NCBI RefSeq assembly: GCF_051401765.1
Contig: NW_027480449.1
Coordinates: forward strand, 3,348,001-3,412,000
Length of the DNA stretch: 64,000 nt
Reading direction: 5' to 3'
From: Calliopsis andreniformis
Lineage: Eukaryota; Arthropoda; Insecta; Hymenoptera; Andrenidae
The stretch's first letter is position 1, and every line of letters begins with the position of its first letter. Below the pieces are notes generated by a model. It saw nothing but the letters and a program-made list of their open reading frames with translations, was not told the DNA's origin and did no database searches. Made by a program: the position numbers and the translations under genes. Below are positions 24,501 through 39,810 of this stretch, piece after piece.

Positions 24501-27500
24501 GAGTGATGCGAATTGATGTTTGTAGACTGAGATTTGAAGATTGCAGATCGAGTATTGCGTATTGAAATCTCTGAACTGAGGATATTCTATTGAGGATTGA
24601 AGATTGACAACTTATTGTTGAGGACTGAGTGCTGAAGGTTGAGGATTCAGGATTGAGGATTCGGGATTGTGGTTTGAGGACTGAGGATTGAGGATTGAGG
24701 ATTGTGGATTGAGGATTGATGATTGAGGATAGGAGATTGAATATTGATGATTGAATATTGAGGATTGAGGATAGAGTGTTGTGGATTGAGGACGAGGACT
24801 GAGGGCTGAGTATTGATGTTTGAGGTCTGAGGATTGAGGATTGAGGATTGAGTGTTGAGGATTGAAGATTGAGGATTGGGGATTGAGGACTGACGATTGA
24901 GGATTGTGTTTTGTGGATTGAGGATTGAAGATTGAGGTTTGAAGATTGAGTATTGAGGATTGAAGATTGAGGATTGAGGATTGAGGATAGAAGATTGAGG
25001 TCTGAGTGTTGACGGTTGAGTGATGGGAATTGATTATCGTGGATTGAGGTTTGAAGATTGAAGAATGGGGATTGAGTATTGAAAACTGTGAGTTGAGGAT
25101 ATTCTATTGAGGATTGAGGATTGACAATTGATTGTTCAGGACTGAGGGCTGAAGATTGAGGATTCAGGAATGAGGATTCGGGATTGAGGTTTGAGGACTG
25201 AGGATTGAGGGTTGTGGATTGAGGATTGAGGATTGACGCTTGAGGATTGAGGGTTGAGGATGGAGGATTGAAGAGAGAGGACCGAGTGTTGGGGACTGAG
25301 TGTTGAGAATAGATGTTTGAGGATTGAGGTTTGATTATTGAATATTGTGGATTGAGTATTGAACCGTGAGAATTGAGGATATTCTTTTGAGTATTGAGAA
25401 TTGAGGATAGATGGTTGAGTATTGAGGATTGATGGTTGAGGGTTGAGGATTGAGGGTTGTGGATTGAGGACGAGGACTGATGGTTGAGTTTTGATGTTTG
25501 AGGTCTGAGGATTGACGATTTAGGATTGAGAATTGAGGATTGAGGGTTGAGGACTGAAGATTGAGGACTGAGTGTTGAGTTTTGAGTGATGCGAATTGAT
25601 GTTTGTAGACTGAGATTTGAAGATTGAAGATTGGGGATTGAGTACTGAAAACTGTGAATTGAGGATATTCTAATGAGGACTGAGGATTGACAATTGATTG
25701 CTGAGGACTGAGGGCTGAAGATTGACGATTCAGGATTGAGGATTCGGGATTGAGGTTTGAGGACGAGGACTGACGGTTGAGGATTCAGGTTTGAGGATTG
25801 AGGATTGAGGACTGATTACTAAAGATTGAGGATTGAGGATTCAGGATTGAGTATTGAAGATTGAGGATTGATGATTGTGGATTGAGGACTGAGGATTGAG
25901 GATTGAGGATTGAGGATTGAGGATTGAGTATTGAAGGTTGAGGGTGGATGACTGAGGATTGAGGATTGAGGATTGATGATTGAGGATTGAGGATTGATGA
26001 TTCAGTATGGAGGATTGAAGGTTGAGTATTGAGGATTGAGGATTGAGGATTGAGGATTGAGGATTGAGTATTGAAGATTGAGGACTGAATGTTGAGGATT
26101 GCGGAATTAGGATTGAGGATTGAGGATTGAGGAATGAGGATTGATGACTGAGGGTTGAGGATTAAGGATTGATGATTGAGGATTGAGGATTGAAGATTCA
26201 GTATGGAGGATTGAACATTGAGGATTGAGGATTGAGTATTGTAGATTGAGGACTGAGTGTTGAGGGTTGAGTGATGAGAATTGATGTCTGTGAATTGAGA
26301 TTTGAAGACTGAAGATTGGGGATTCAGTATTGAAAACTGTGAATTGAGGATATTCTGTTGAGGATTGAGGATTGACAATTGATGGTTGCGGACTGAGGGA
26401 TGAAGATTGAGCATTCAGGATTGAGGATTCGGGATTGTGGTTTGAGGAATGAGGATTGAGGATTGAGGATTGTGGATTGAGGATTGATGATTGAGGATAG
26501 GAGATTGAATATTGATGATTGAATATTGAGGATTGAGGATAGAGTGTTGTGGATTGAGGACGAGGACTGAGGGCTGAGTATTGATGTTTGAGGTCTGAGG
26601 ATTGAGGATTGAGGATTGAGGTTTGAGGATTGGGTGTTGAGGATTGAAGATTGAGGATTGGGGATTGAGGACTGACGATTGAGGATTGAGTATTGTGGAT
26701 TGAGAATTGAAGGTTGAGGATTGAAGATTGAGTATTGAGGATTGAAGATTGAGGATTGAGGATTGAGGATAGAAGATTGAGGTCTGAGTGTTGAGGGTTG
26801 AGTGATGGGAATTGATTATCGTGGATTGAGGTTTGAAGATTGAAGAATGGGGATTGAGTATTGAAAACTGTGAGTTGAGGATATTCTATTGAGGATTGAG
26901 GATTGACAATTGATTGTTCAGGACTGAGGGCTGAAGATTGAGGATTCAGGAATGAGGATTCGGGATTGAGGTTTGAGGACTGAGGATTGAGGGTTGTGGA
27001 TTGAGTATTGAGGATTGACGCTTGAGGATTGAGGGTTGAGGATGGAGGATTGAAGAGAGAGGACCGAGTGTTGGGGATTGAGTGTTGAGAATAGATGTTT
27101 GAGGATTGAGGTTTGATTATTGAATATTGTGGATTGAGTATTGAACCGTGTGAATTCAGGATATTCTATTGAGTATTGAGAATTGAGGATAGATGGTTGA
27201 GTATTGAGGATTGATGGTTGAGGGTTGAGGATTGAGTGTTGTGGATTGAGGACGAGGACTGATGGTTGAGTTTTGATGTTTGAGGTCTGAGGATTGAGGA
27301 TTGAGGATTTAGAATTGAGGATTGAGGGTTGAGGATTTTAAGATTGAGGATTGGGTATTGAAGATTGAAAAATGAGTATTGAGGATTGACGAATGAGGAC
27401 TGAGGATTGAGCATTGAGGATTGAATATTGAAGATTGAGTATTGAGGATTGAAGGTTGACGATTGAGGATTAAGCATTGAGGATTGAAGATTGAGTCTTG

Positions 27501-28860
27501 AGGATTGAAGATTGAGGGTTGAGGATTGAGGATTGAAGATTGAGGATTGAGGTTTGAGGACTGAGGATTGAAGATTGAGGATGAGGTCTGAGGGTTGGGG
27601 ATTGAGGATTGAGGACTGAGGATTGACGATTGAAGATTGAGTATTGAGGATTGAGGATTGAGGATTGAAGACTGAGGATTGAGGATTGAGGATGAGGGCA
27701 GAGCGTTGAGGATTGAGGTTTGAGGACTGAGGACTGAGGATTGAGGATTGAGGATTGACGATTGAGGTTTGAGGATTGAGGACTGAGGATTGAAGATTGA
27801 GTATTGAGGATTGAAGACTGAGGATTGAGAAATGAGGACTGAGGATTGAGGATGAGGGCTGAGGGTTGGGGATTGAGGTTTGAGGACTGAGGACTGAGGA
27901 TTGAGGGTTGAGAATTGAGGATTGAGGATTCAGGATAGAAGATTGAGGATTGGGTATTGACGATTGAATAGTGAGGACTGGGGATTGAGGATTGAAGATT
28001 GAGGATTAAGTATTGAGGATTGGGGATTGAGGATCTAGGATTGGAGATTGATTATTGAGGATTGAAGATTGAGGATTCAGAATTGAGGTTTGAGGACTGA
28101 GGATTGACGATTGAAGATTGAGTATTGAGGATTGAGGATTGAGGGTTGAAGCTTAAGGATTGAGGATTGAGGATGAGGGCTGAGGGTTGAAGATTGAGTA
28201 TGGAGTATTGAAGATTGAGGATTGAGGATTGAGGATTGAGGACTGAGGATTGAGGATTGACGATGAGGGCTGAGGGTTGAGGATTGAGGTTTGAGGACTG
28301 AGGACTGATGATTGAGGATTGAGAATTGAGGATTGAGGATTGAGGATTGAAGGTTGAGGATTGGGTATTGAGGATTGAAGAATGAGGATTGAGGATTGAG
28401 GATTGAGGATTGAGGAATGAAGATTGAGGATTGAGGATCGAGGATTGAGGATTGAAGATTGAGTATTGAGGATTGAAGATTGAGGATTGAGGATTGAGGA
28501 TTGAGGATTGAGGATTGAGGATTAAGGATGGAGTATTGAAGATTGTGGACTGATGATTGACGATTGGGGACTGAGGATTGAGGATTGATTATTGAGCTTT
28601 GGGGATTGAAGATTGTGGACTGGGGATAGAGGATTGAATATTGAGGATTAAGGATAGAGTATTGGGGATTGATGGTCTAGGATAGGAGATTGATTATTGA
28701 GGATTGAAGATTGAGGATTGAGGATTGAGGATTGAGAATTGAGAATTGAGGATGAGGACTGAGGGTTGAGGATTGAGGTTTGAGGAATGAGGATTGAGGA
28801 TTGAGGATTCAGGATTGAGGATTGAGGATTGAGGATTGAGTATTGAAGATTGAGGATTGA
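24501..28860. repeat. Zone 2: transitional stretch with a 1,782-bp-offset repeat
   Basis: The first core, near 24591, is C-like but degraded (aatctctgaactgagg in place of the usual C text). A cores follow at 25098, 25664, 26349 and 26880, two of them with the private variant GTGAGTT. B cores lie at 25378 and 27160. The A-B pair at 25098/25378 recurs at 26880/27160, an offset of 1,782 bp, with similar flanks. From 27,300 to 28,860 there is no core, only variant heptamers including gaggatgag hexamer slips and the gatctagg motif at 28032. Confidence 0.75.
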
Positions 28861-28861
28861 T

Positions 28862-29325
28862 GACTGAGGATTGAGGATTGAGAATTGGGGATTGAGGATT
28901 CAGGATTATAGATTGAGGAATGGGTATTGAGGATTGAAGAGTGAGGATTGAGGTTTGAGGATTGAGGATTGAGGAATTAGCATTGAAGATTGAGTATTGA
29001 GGATTGAATGTTGAGGATTGTGGATTGAGGATTGAGGATCGAGGATTGAATATTGAGGATTGAGGACTGAGTGTTGATGGTTGAGTGATGAGTACTGATG
29101 TTTGTGGATAGAGATTTGAAGATTGCAGATTAAGTATTGAGTGATGAAAACTGTGAAATGAGGATATTCTACTGAGGATTGGGCATTGACAATTGATTGT
29201 TGAGGACCGACGGCTGAAGGTTGACGATTCAAGATTTAGGATTCCGGATTGAGGTTTGAGGACTGAGGATTGAGGGATGAGGATTGAGGATTGAGGATTG
29301 ACGCTTGAGGTTTGAGGATTGAGGA
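28862..29325. repeat. 464-bp block, copy at 30,664-31,127
   Basis: The offset is 1,802 bp. Shared private markers are gattatagattgagg, gaggaattagcattg and an A-type core reading gatattctactgagg (29,163 and 30,965). The ggaccgacgg variant downstream is found at both sites. Several substitutions separate the copies. Confidence 0.78.
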
Positions 29326-30663
29326 TGGAGTATTGAAGAGAGAGGACTGAGTATTGAGGATTGAGTGTTGAGAAATGATGTTTGAGGATTGAGATTGATT
29401 ATTGAATTTTGTGGATTGAGTATTGAACCATGAGAATTCAGGATATTCTATTAAGTATTGAGAATTGAGCATTGATGGTTGAGGACTGAGGGCTGAAGAT
29501 TGAGGATTCAGGATTGAGGATTCAGGATTGAGGGTTGAGGACTGAGTATTGAGGATTGAGGGTTGAGTATTGAGGGTTGAGAATTGAAGATTGAGGATTG
29601 AGGATTGAGGGTTGTGGATTGAGGACGAGGACTGAGGGTTGAGTATTGATGTTTGAGGACTGAGGATTGAGGGTTGAGGGTAGAGGATTGAGGATTGACC
29701 CTTGAGGATTGAGGGTTGAGTATGGAGGATTGAAGAGAGAGTACTGAGTGTTGAGTATTGAGTGTTGAGAATTGATGTTTGAGGATTGAGATTTGATTAT
29801 TGAATATTGTGGATTGAGCATTGAACCATGAGAATTCAGGATACTCTAATGAGTATTGAGAATTGAGGATTGATGATTGAGGCTTGAGTGTTGAATATTG
29901 AGGATTGAGGATTGAGGATTGAGAATTGAGGATTGAGGATTGAGGATTGAATATTGAGGATTGTGTATTGAGGATTGAAGAATGAGGATTGAGGATTGAA
30001 CATTGAGGATTGAGGATTGAAGACTGAGTATTGAGGATTGTAGATTGAGGAATGAGGACTGAGGATTGAGGATTGAGGATTGAGGATTGAGGATTGAAGA
30101 TTGAGTATTGAGTACTGAAGATTGAGGGTTGAGGATTGAGGATTGAGGATTGTGGACTGAAGATTGAGCATTGGGGATTGAGGATTGACGATTGAGGATT
30201 GAGTATAGAGGATTGAGAATTGAGGATTGATTATTGAAGGTTGAGTATTGAGGATTGAAGATTGAGGATTGAGGATTGAGGATTGAGGATTGAGGATGAG
30301 GCCTGAGGATTGAGGATTGAGGTTTGAGGACTGAGGACTGAGGATTGAGGATTGAGAATTGAGGATTGAGGATTGAGGATTGGGGATTGAAGATTGAGGA
30401 TTCTGTATTGAGGGTTGAAGAATGAGGATTGAGGAGTGAGGACTGAGGATTGAGGATTGCAGCTTGAGTATGGATGATTGAAGATTGAGGATTGAGGATT
30501 GAGGATTGAGGATTGAGGATTGAGGATTGAGGATTGAATATTGAGAATTGAGGATTGAAGATTGAGGATTAAGGATTGAGGATTGAAGATTGAGGATTGA
30601 GCATTGAGTATTGAGGAATGAGGATGAGGGCTGAGGGTTGAGGACTGAGGTTTGAGGGCTGAG

Positions 30664-31127
30664 GACTGAGGATTGAGGATTGAGAATTGGGGACTGAGGA
30701 TTCAGGATTATAGATTGAGGAATTGGTATTGAGGATTGAAGAGTCAGGATTGAGGATTGAGGATTGAGGATTGAGGAATTAGCATTGAAGATTGAGTATT
30801 GAGGATTGAATGTTGAGGATTGTGGATTGAGGATTGTGGATCGAGGATTGAATATTGAGGATTGAGGACTGAGTGTTGATGGTTGAGTGATGAGTATTGA
30901 TGTTTGTGGATAGAGATTTGAAGATTGCGGATTGAGTATTGAGTAATGAAAACTGTGAATTGAGGATATTCTACTGAGGATTGGGCATTGACAATTGATT
31001 GTTGAAGACCGACGGCTGAAGGTTGAGGATTCAAGATTTAGGATTCCGGATTGAGGTTTGAGGACTGAGGATTGAGGGATGAGGTTTGAGGATTGAGGAT
31101 TGACGCTTGAGGATTGAGGATTGAGGA
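30664..31127. repeat. 464-bp block, second copy
   Basis: This matches 28,862-29,325. Unlike the first copy, its A core is not followed by a B core 280 bp later. The match is lost soon after gacgcttgagg, where the first copy continues to a B core at 29,442. Confidence 0.75.
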
Positions 31128-34100
31128 TTGTGGACTGAAGATTGAGGATTGGGGATTGAGGATTGACGATTGAGGATTGAGTATTGAGGATTGAGAATTG
31201 AGGATTGATTATTGAAGGTTGAGTATTGAGGATTGAAGATTGAGGACTGAGGATTGAGGGTTGAGGATTGAGCATGAGGGCTGAGGATTGAGGATTGAGG
31301 TTTGAGGACTGAGGGCCGAGGACTGAGGATTGAGAATTGAGGATTGAGGATTGAGGATTGAGGATTGAAGATTGAGGATTGGGTATTGAGGATTGAAGAT
31401 GGAGGATTGAGGATTGAGGATTGAGGATTGAGGATTGAAGATTGAGGATTGAAGATTGAGGATTGAGTATTGAATATTGAGTATTGAGGATTGAAGATTG
31501 AGGATTGAGGATTGAGGGTTGAGAGCTGAGGATTGACGAATGATGATTGAGGATTGAGGATTGAGCATTGAGGATTGAAGATTGAGGACTGGGGAATGAG
31601 GATTGAAGGTTGAGGATTAAGGATTGAATATTGGGGATTGAGGATCTAGGATTGGAGATTGATTATTGAGGATTGAAGATTGGGGATTGAGGATTGAGGA
31701 TTGAGAATTGAGAATTGAGGATGAGGGCTGAGGGTTGAGGATTGAGGTTTGAGGAATGAGGATTGGGGGTTGAGGATTGAGGATTGAGGATTGAGGATTG
31801 AGGATTGAAGATTGAGTATTGAAGATTGAGTATTGATGACTGAGTATTGAGGGTTGCGGATTGAGGATGGAGGATTGAAGAGAGAGGACTGAGTATTGAG
31901 GATTGAGTGTTGAGAATTGATGTTTGAGGATTGAGATTTGATTATTGAATTTTGTGGATTGAGTATTGAACCATGAGAATTCAGGATATTCTATTGAGTA
32001 TTGAGAGTTGAGGAATGATGGTTGAGTATTGAGGATTGATGGTTGAGGGTTGTGTGTTGAATATTGAGGATTGAGGATTGAGGATTGAGGATTGAGGATT
32101 GAACATTGAGGATTGGGGATTGAGGATTGACGATTGAGGATAGAGGAATGAGTATTGAGGACAGAGAGTTGAGGATTGAGGATTGAGTATTGAGTTTTGA
32201 GGATTGAAGATTGAGGATTGAGGATTGAGGATTGAAGATTGAGGACTGGGTGTTGATGGTTGAGTGATGAGGATTGATGTTTGTGGATTGAGATTTGAAG
32301 ATTGAAGAATGGAGTTCAGTATTGAAAACTGTGAATTGAGGATATTCTATTGAGGATTGAGGATTGACAATTGATTTTTGTGGACTGAGCGCTGAAGATG
32401 GAGGATTCAGGATTGATGATTCGGGATTGAGGTTTGAGGACTGAGGATTGAGGGTTGAGGATTGAGGATTGAGGATTGACGCTTGAGGATTGAGGGTCGA
32501 TGATGGAGGATTGAAGAGAGAGGACTGAGTGTTGAGTATTGAGTGTTGAGAATTGATGTTTGTGGATTGAGATTTGATTATTGAATATTGTGGATTGAGT
32601 ATTGAACCATGAGAATTCAGGATATTCTATTGAGTATTGAGAATTGAGGATTGATGATTGAGTATTGAGGATTGATGTTTGAGGCTTGAGTGTTGAATAT
32701 TGAGGATTGTGGATTGAGGATTGGGAATTGAGGATTGAGGATTCAGGATTGAATATTGAGGATTGTGTATTGAGTATTAGAGAATGAGGATTGAGGACTG
32801 AGCATTGAGGATTGAGGATTGAAGGCTGAGTATTGAGGATTGTAGATTGAGGATTGAGGACTGAGGATTGAGGATTGAGGATTGAGGATTGAGGATTGAA
32901 GATTGAGTATTGAGTATTGAAGATTGAGGGTTGAGGATTGAGCATTGAGGATTGTGTACTGAAGATTGAGGATTGGGGATTGAGGATTGACGATTGAGGA
33001 TTGAGTATTGAGGATTGAGAATTGAGGATTGATTATTGAAGGTTGAGTATTGAGGATTGAAAATTGATGATTGAGGATTGAGGATTGAGGATTGAGGATG
33101 AGGGCTGAGGATTGAGGATTGAGATTTGAGGACTGAGGACTGAGGATTGAGGATTGAGAATTGAGGATTGAGGATTGAGGATTGAAGATCGAGGATTGGG
33201 TATTGAGGATTGATGAATGAGGATTGAGGATTGAGGATTGAGGATTGAGGATTGAAGATTGAGGATTGAAGATTGAGGATTGTGTATTGAATATTGAGTA
33301 TTGAGGATTGAACATTGAGGATTGAGGATTGAGGGTTGACGATTGAGGACGAGGACTGACGGTTGAGGATTGAGGTTTGAGGGTTGAGGGTTGAGGATTG
33401 AGGACTGACGATTGAGGATTGAGGATTGAGCACTGAGGATAGAAGATTGAGGACTGGGGAATGAGGATTGAAGGTTGAGGATTAAGGATGGAAGATTGGG
33501 GATTGAGGATTTAGGATTGGAGATTGATTATTGAGGATTGAAGATTGGGGATTGAGGATTGAGGATTGAGAATTGAGAATTGAGGATGAGGGCTGAGGTT
33601 TGAGGATTGAGGTTTGAGAAATGAGGATTGAGGGTTGAGGATTGAGGATTGAGGATTGAGGATTGAGGATTGAGGATTGAGTATTGAAGATTGAGTATTG
33701 ATGACTGAGGATTGAGGGTTGAGGATTGAGGATGGAGGATTGAAGAGAGAGGGCTTAGTATTGAGGATTGAGTGTTGAGAATTGATGTTTGAGGATTGAG
33801 ATTTGATTATTGAATATTGTGGATTGAGTATTGAACCATGAGAATTCTGGATATTCCATTGAGTATTGAGAATTGAGGATTGATGGTTGAGTATTGAGGA
33901 TTGATGGTTGAGGGTTGTGTGTTGAATATTGAGGATTGAGAATTGAAGATTGAGGATTGAGGATTGAAGATTGAGGATTGAGGATTGAGGATTGAGGATT
34001 GAGTGTTGAAGATTGAGGATTGATGTTTGAGGATTGAGGATTGAGGATTGAGGATTGAGGATAGAAGATTTTGGATTGGGATTGAGGATTGAGGATTTAA

Positions 34101-35442
34101 GATTGGGATTCGAAGATTGAGTATTGAGGATTGAAGATTGAGGTTTGAGGATTGAGGATCGAGGATGGAGGATGAGGGCTGAGGGTTGAGCGTTGAGGTT
34201 TGAGTATTGAATACTGAGAATTCAGGATATTCTATTGAGTATTGAGAATTGAGGATTGATGGTTGAGTATTGAGGATTGAGGATTGGGGATTGAGGATCA
34301 AGGATTGGAGATTGATTATTGAGGATTGAACATTGAGGATTCAGAATTGAGGTTTGAGGACTGAGGATTGACGATTGAAGATTGAGTATTGAGGATTGAG
34401 GATTGTGTATTGAGGATTGAAGAATGAGGATTGAGGATTGAGGATTGAGGATTGAGGACTGAGGATTGAGGATTGAGGATTGAGGATTGAGGATTGAAGA
34501 TTGAGTATTGAGTATTGAAGATTGAGGGTTGAGGATTGAGGATTGAGGATTGTGGACTGAAGACTGAGGATTGGGGATTGAGGGTTGACGATTGAGGTTT
34601 GAGTATTGAGGATTGAGAATTGAGGATTGATTATTGAAGGTTGAGTATTGAGGATTGAAGATTGAGGATTGAGGATTGAGGATTGAGGATGAGGTCTGAG
34701 GATTGAGGATTGAGGTTTGAGGACTGAGGACTGAGGATTGAGGATTGAGAATTGAGGATTGAGGATTGAGGATTGAGGATTGAAGATTGAGGATTGGGTA
34801 TTGAGGATTGAAGAATGAGGATTGAGGATTGAGGATTGAGGATTGAGGATTGAATATTGAGGATTGAAGATTGAGGATTGAGTATTGAATATTGAGTATT
34901 GAGGATTGAAGATTGAGTATTGAGGATTGAGGGTTGACGATTGAGGACGAGGACTGACGGTTGAGGATTGAGGTTTGAGGGTTGAGGGCTGAGGATTGAG
35001 GAATGATGATTGAGGATTGAGGATTGAGCATTGAGGATTGAAGATTGAGGACTGGGGAATGAGGATTGAAGTCTGAGGATTAAGGATTGAAGATTGGGGA
35101 TTGAGGATCTAGGATTGGAGATTGATTATTGAGGATTGAAGATTGGGGACTGAGGATTGAGGATTGAGGATTGAGTATTGAGGACTGAGAATTGAGGATT
35201 GAGGACTAAGGATTGAGGGTTGAGGATTGAGGATTGAGGATTGACGCTTGAGGATTGAGGGTTGAGGATAGAGGATTGAAGAGAGAGGACTGAGTGTTGA
35301 GTATTGAGTGTTGAGGATTGATGTTTGAGGATTGAGATTTGTTTATTGAATATTGTGGATTGAGTGTTGAACCATGGGAATTCAGGATATTCTATTGAGT
35401 ATTGAGAATTGAGTATTGATGGTTGAGTATTGAGGATTGATG

Positions 35443-36464
35443 TTTGAGTATTGAGGATTGAGGGTTGACGATTGAGGACGAGGACTGACGGTTGAGGATT
35501 GAGGTTTGAGGGTTGAGGGCTGAGGATTGAGGAATGATGATTGAGGATTGAGGATTGAGCATTGAGGATTGAAGATTGAGGACTGGGGAATGAGGATTGA
35601 AGTCTGAGGATTAAGGATTGAAGATTGGGGATTGAGGATCTAGGATTGGAGATTGATTATTGAGGATTGAAGATTGGGGACTGAGGATTGAGGATTGAGA
35701 ATTGAGAATTGAGGATGAGGGCTGAGGGTTGAGGATTGAGGTTTGAGGAATGAGGATTGAGGGTTGAGGATTGAGGATTGAGGATTGAGGATTGATGATT
35801 GAGTATTGAAGATTGAGTATTGATGACTGAGAATTGAGGGTTGAGGATTGAGGATGGAGGATTGAAGAGAGAGGACTGAGTATTGAGGATTGAGTGTTGA
35901 GAATTGATGTTTGAGGATTGAGATTTGATTATTGAATTTTGTGGATTGAGTATTGAACCATGAGAATTCAGAATATTCTATTGAGTATTGAGAATTGAGG
36001 ATTGATGGTTGAGTATTGAGGATTGATGGTTGAGGATTGTGTGTTGAATATTGAGGATTCAGGATTGAGGATTGAGGATTGAGGATTAAAGATTGAGGAT
36101 TGGGGATTGAGGATTTACGATTGAGGATAGAGGAATGAGTATTGAGGACTGAGAATTGAGGATTGAGGACTGAGTATTGAGTTTTGAGGATTGAAGATTG
36201 AGGATTGAGGATTGAGGATTGAAGATTGAGGACTGGGTGTTGATGGTTGAGTGATGAGAATTGATGTTTGTGGATTGAGATTTGAAGATTGAAGAATGGG
36301 GTTCAGTATTGAAAACTGTGAATTGAGGATATTCTATTGAGGATTGAAGATTGACAATTGATTATTGAGGACTGAGGGCTGAAGATAGAGGATTCAGGAT
36401 TGAGGATTCGGGATTGAGGTTTGAGGACTGAGGATTGAGGTTTGAGGATTGAGGATTGAGGATT
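35443..36464. repeat. 1.0-kb block, first copy
   Basis: This recurs at 38,782-39,810. The offset is 3,339 bp on the left (gatctagg at 35,637 and 38,976) and 3,346 bp on the right (B core at 35,972 and 39,318; A core at 36,328 and 39,674). The two copies therefore differ by one whole heptamer between those landmarks. The left part, from about 35,443, also repeats 34,919-35,150 roughly 524-531 bp upstream. Confidence 0.82.
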
Positions 36465-38781
36465 GACGCTTGAGGATTGAGGGTCGAGGATGGAGTATTG
36501 TCGAGAGAGGACTGAGTGTTGAGTATTGAGTGTTGAGAATTGATGTTTGAGGATTGAGATTTGATTATTGAATATTGTGGATTGAGTATTGAGCCATGAG
36601 AATTCAGGATATTCTATTGAGTATTGAGAATTGAGGATTGATGATTGGGTATTGAGGATTGATGTTTGAGTCTTGAGTGTTGAATATTGAGGGTTGTGTG
36701 TTGAATATTGAGGATCGAGGATTGAAGTTTGAGGATTAAGGATTGAAGATTGGGGATTGAGGATCTAGGATTGGAGATAGATTATTGAGGATTGAAGATT
36801 GGGGATTGAGGATTGAGGATTGAGAATTGAGAATTGAGGATGAGGGCTGAGAGTTGAGGATTGAGGTTTGAGGAATGAAGATTGAGGGTTGACGATTGAG
36901 GATTGAGGGTTGAGGATTGAGGATTGAGGATTGAGTATTGAAGATTGAGTATTGATGACTGAGGATTGAGGGTTGAGTATTGAGGATGGAGGATTGAAGA
37001 GAGAGGACTGAGTATTGAGGATTGAGTATTGAGGATTGATGTTTGAGGCTTGAGTGTTGAATATTGAGGATTGAGGATTGAGGATTGAGAATTGAGGATT
37101 GAGGATTGAGGATTGAATATTGAGGATTGTGTATTGAGGATTGAAGAATGAGGATTGAGGATTGAGGATTGAGGATTGAGGATTGAAGACTGAGTATTAA
37201 AGATTGTAGATTGAGGATTGAGGACTGAGGATTGAGGATTGAGGGTTGAGGATTGAGGATTGAAGATTGAGTATTGAGTATTGAAGATGGAGGGTTGAGG
37301 GTTGAGGATTGAGGATTGTGGACTGAAGATTGAGGATTGGGGATTGAGGATTGACGATTGAGGATTGAGTATTGAGGATTGAGAGTTGAGGATCGATTAT
37401 TGAAGGTTGAGAATTGAGGATTGAAGATTGAGGATCGAGGATTGAGGATTGAGGATTGAGGATGAGGGCTGAGGATTGAGGTTTGAGGGTTGAGGGCTGA
37501 GGATTGAGGAATGATGATTGAGGATTGAGGATTGAGCATTGAGGATTGAAGATTGAGGACTGGGGAATGATGATTGAAGGTTGATGATTAAGGATTGAAG
37601 ATTGGGGATTGAGGATCTAGGATTGGAGATAGATTATTGAGGATTGAAGATTGGGGATTGAGGATTGAGGATTGAGAATTGAGAATTGAGAATTGAGGAT
37701 GAGGGCTGAGAGTTGAGGATTGATGTTTGAGGAATGAGGATTGAGGGTTGAGGATTGAGGATTGAGGGTTGAGGATTGATGACTGAGGATTGAGGGTTGA
37801 GTATTGAGGATGGAGGATTGAAGAGAGAGGACTGAGTATTGAGGATTGAGTGTTGAGAATTGATGTTTGAGGATTGAGACTTGATTATTGAATTTTGTGG
37901 ATTGAGTATTGAACCATGAGTATTCAGGATATTCTATTGAGTATTGAGAATTGAGGATTGATGGTTGAGTGTTGAGGATTGATGGTTGAGGGTTGTGTGT
38001 TGAATATTGAGGATTGAGGATTGAGGATTGAGAATTGAGGATTGAAGATTGAGGATTGGGGATTGAGGACTGACGATTGAGGATTGAGTATTGAGGACTG
38101 AGAATTGAGGATTGAGGATTGAGTATTGAGTATTGAGGATTGAAGGTTGAGGATTGAGGATTGAGGATTGAGGATTGAGAATTGAGGATTGAGGATTGAG
38201 GATTGAGGATTGAATATTGAGGATTGTGTATTGAGGATTGAAGAATGAGGACTGAGGATCGAGCATTGAGGATTGAGGATTGAAGACTGAGTATTGAGGA
38301 TTGTAGATTGAGGATTGAGGACTGAGGATTGAGGATTGAGGATTGAGGATTGAGGATTGAAGATTGAGTATTGAGTATTGAAGATTGAGGGTTGAGGATT
38401 GAGGATTGAGTATTGTGGACTGAAGACTGAGGATTGGGGATTGAGGGTTGACGATTGAGGTTTGAGTATTGAGGATTGAGAATTGAGGATTGATTATTGA
38501 AGGTTGAGTATTGAGGATTGAAGATTGAGGATTGAGGATTGAGGATTGAGGATGAGGGCTGAGGATTGAGGATTGAGGTTTGAGGACTGAGGACTGAGGA
38601 CTGAGGATTGAGGATTGAGAATTGAGGATTGAGGATTGAGGATTGAGGATTGAAGATTGAGGATTGGGTATTGAGGATTGAAGAATGAGGATTGAGGATT
38701 GAGGATTGAGGATTGAGGATTGAAGATTGAGGATTGAAGATTGAGGATTGAGTATTGAATATTGAGTATTGAGGATTGAAG

Positions 38782-39810
38782 ATTGAGTATTGAGGATTGA
38801 GGGTTGACGATTGAGGACGAGGACTGACGGTTGAGGATTGAGGTTTGAGGGTTGAGGGCTGAGGATTGAGGAATGATGATTGAGGATTGAGGATTGAGCA
38901 TTGAGGATTGAAGATTGAGGACTGGGGAATGAGGATTGAAGGTTGAGGATTAAGGATTGAAGATTGGGGATTGAGGATCTAGGATTGGAGATTGATTATT
39001 GAGGATTGAAGATTGGGGACTGAGGATTGAGGATTGAGAATTGAGAATTGAGGATGAGGGCTGAGGGTTGAGGATTGAGGTTTGAGGAATGAGGATTGAG
39101 GGTTGAGGATTGAGGATTGAGGATTGAGGATTGAGGATTGAGGATTGAGTATTGAAGATTGAGTATTGATGACTGAGAATTGAGGGTTGAGGATTGAGGA
39201 TGGAGGATTGAAGAGAGAGGACTGAGTATTGAGGATTGAGTGTTGAGAATTGATGTTTGAGGATTGAGATTTGATTATTGAATTTTGTGGATTGAGTATT
39301 GAACCATGAGAATTCAGAATATTCTATTGAGTATTGAGAATTGAGGATTGATGGTTGAGTATTGAGGATTGATGGTTGAGGGTTGTGTGTTGAATATTGA
39401 GGATTGAGGATTGAGGATTGAGGATTGAGGATTGAAGATTGAGGATTGGGGATTGAGGATTTACGATTGAGGATAGAGGAATGAGTATTGAGGACTGAGA
39501 ATTGAGGATTGAGGACTGAGTATTGAGTTTTGAGGATTGAAGGTTGAGGATTGAGGATTGAGGATTGAAGATTGAGGACTGGGTGTTGATGGTTAAGTGA
39601 TGAGAATTGATGTTTGTGGATTGAGATTTGAAGATTGAAGAATGGGGTTCAGTATTGAAAACTGTGAATTGAGGATATTCTATTGAGTATTGAAGATTGA
39701 CAATTGATTTTTGAGGACTGAGGGCTGAAGATAGAGGATTCAGGATTGAGGATTCGGGATTGAGGTTTGAGGACTGAGGATTGAGGTTTGAGGATTGAGG
39801 ATTGAGGATT
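38782..39810. repeat. 1.0-kb block, second copy
   Basis: This is a copy of 35,443-36,464 that is one heptamer longer. Both share the unusual B core form aattcagaatattct, which is absent from the other B cores seen here. Confidence 0.82.

Noticed and set aside
29836..31275. 479-residue minus-strand open frame
   Set aside because: It is a repeat artefact. It overlaps another open minus frame (30,744-31,034), contains no signal peptide, domain or catalytic motif, and crosses a duplicated satellite block.
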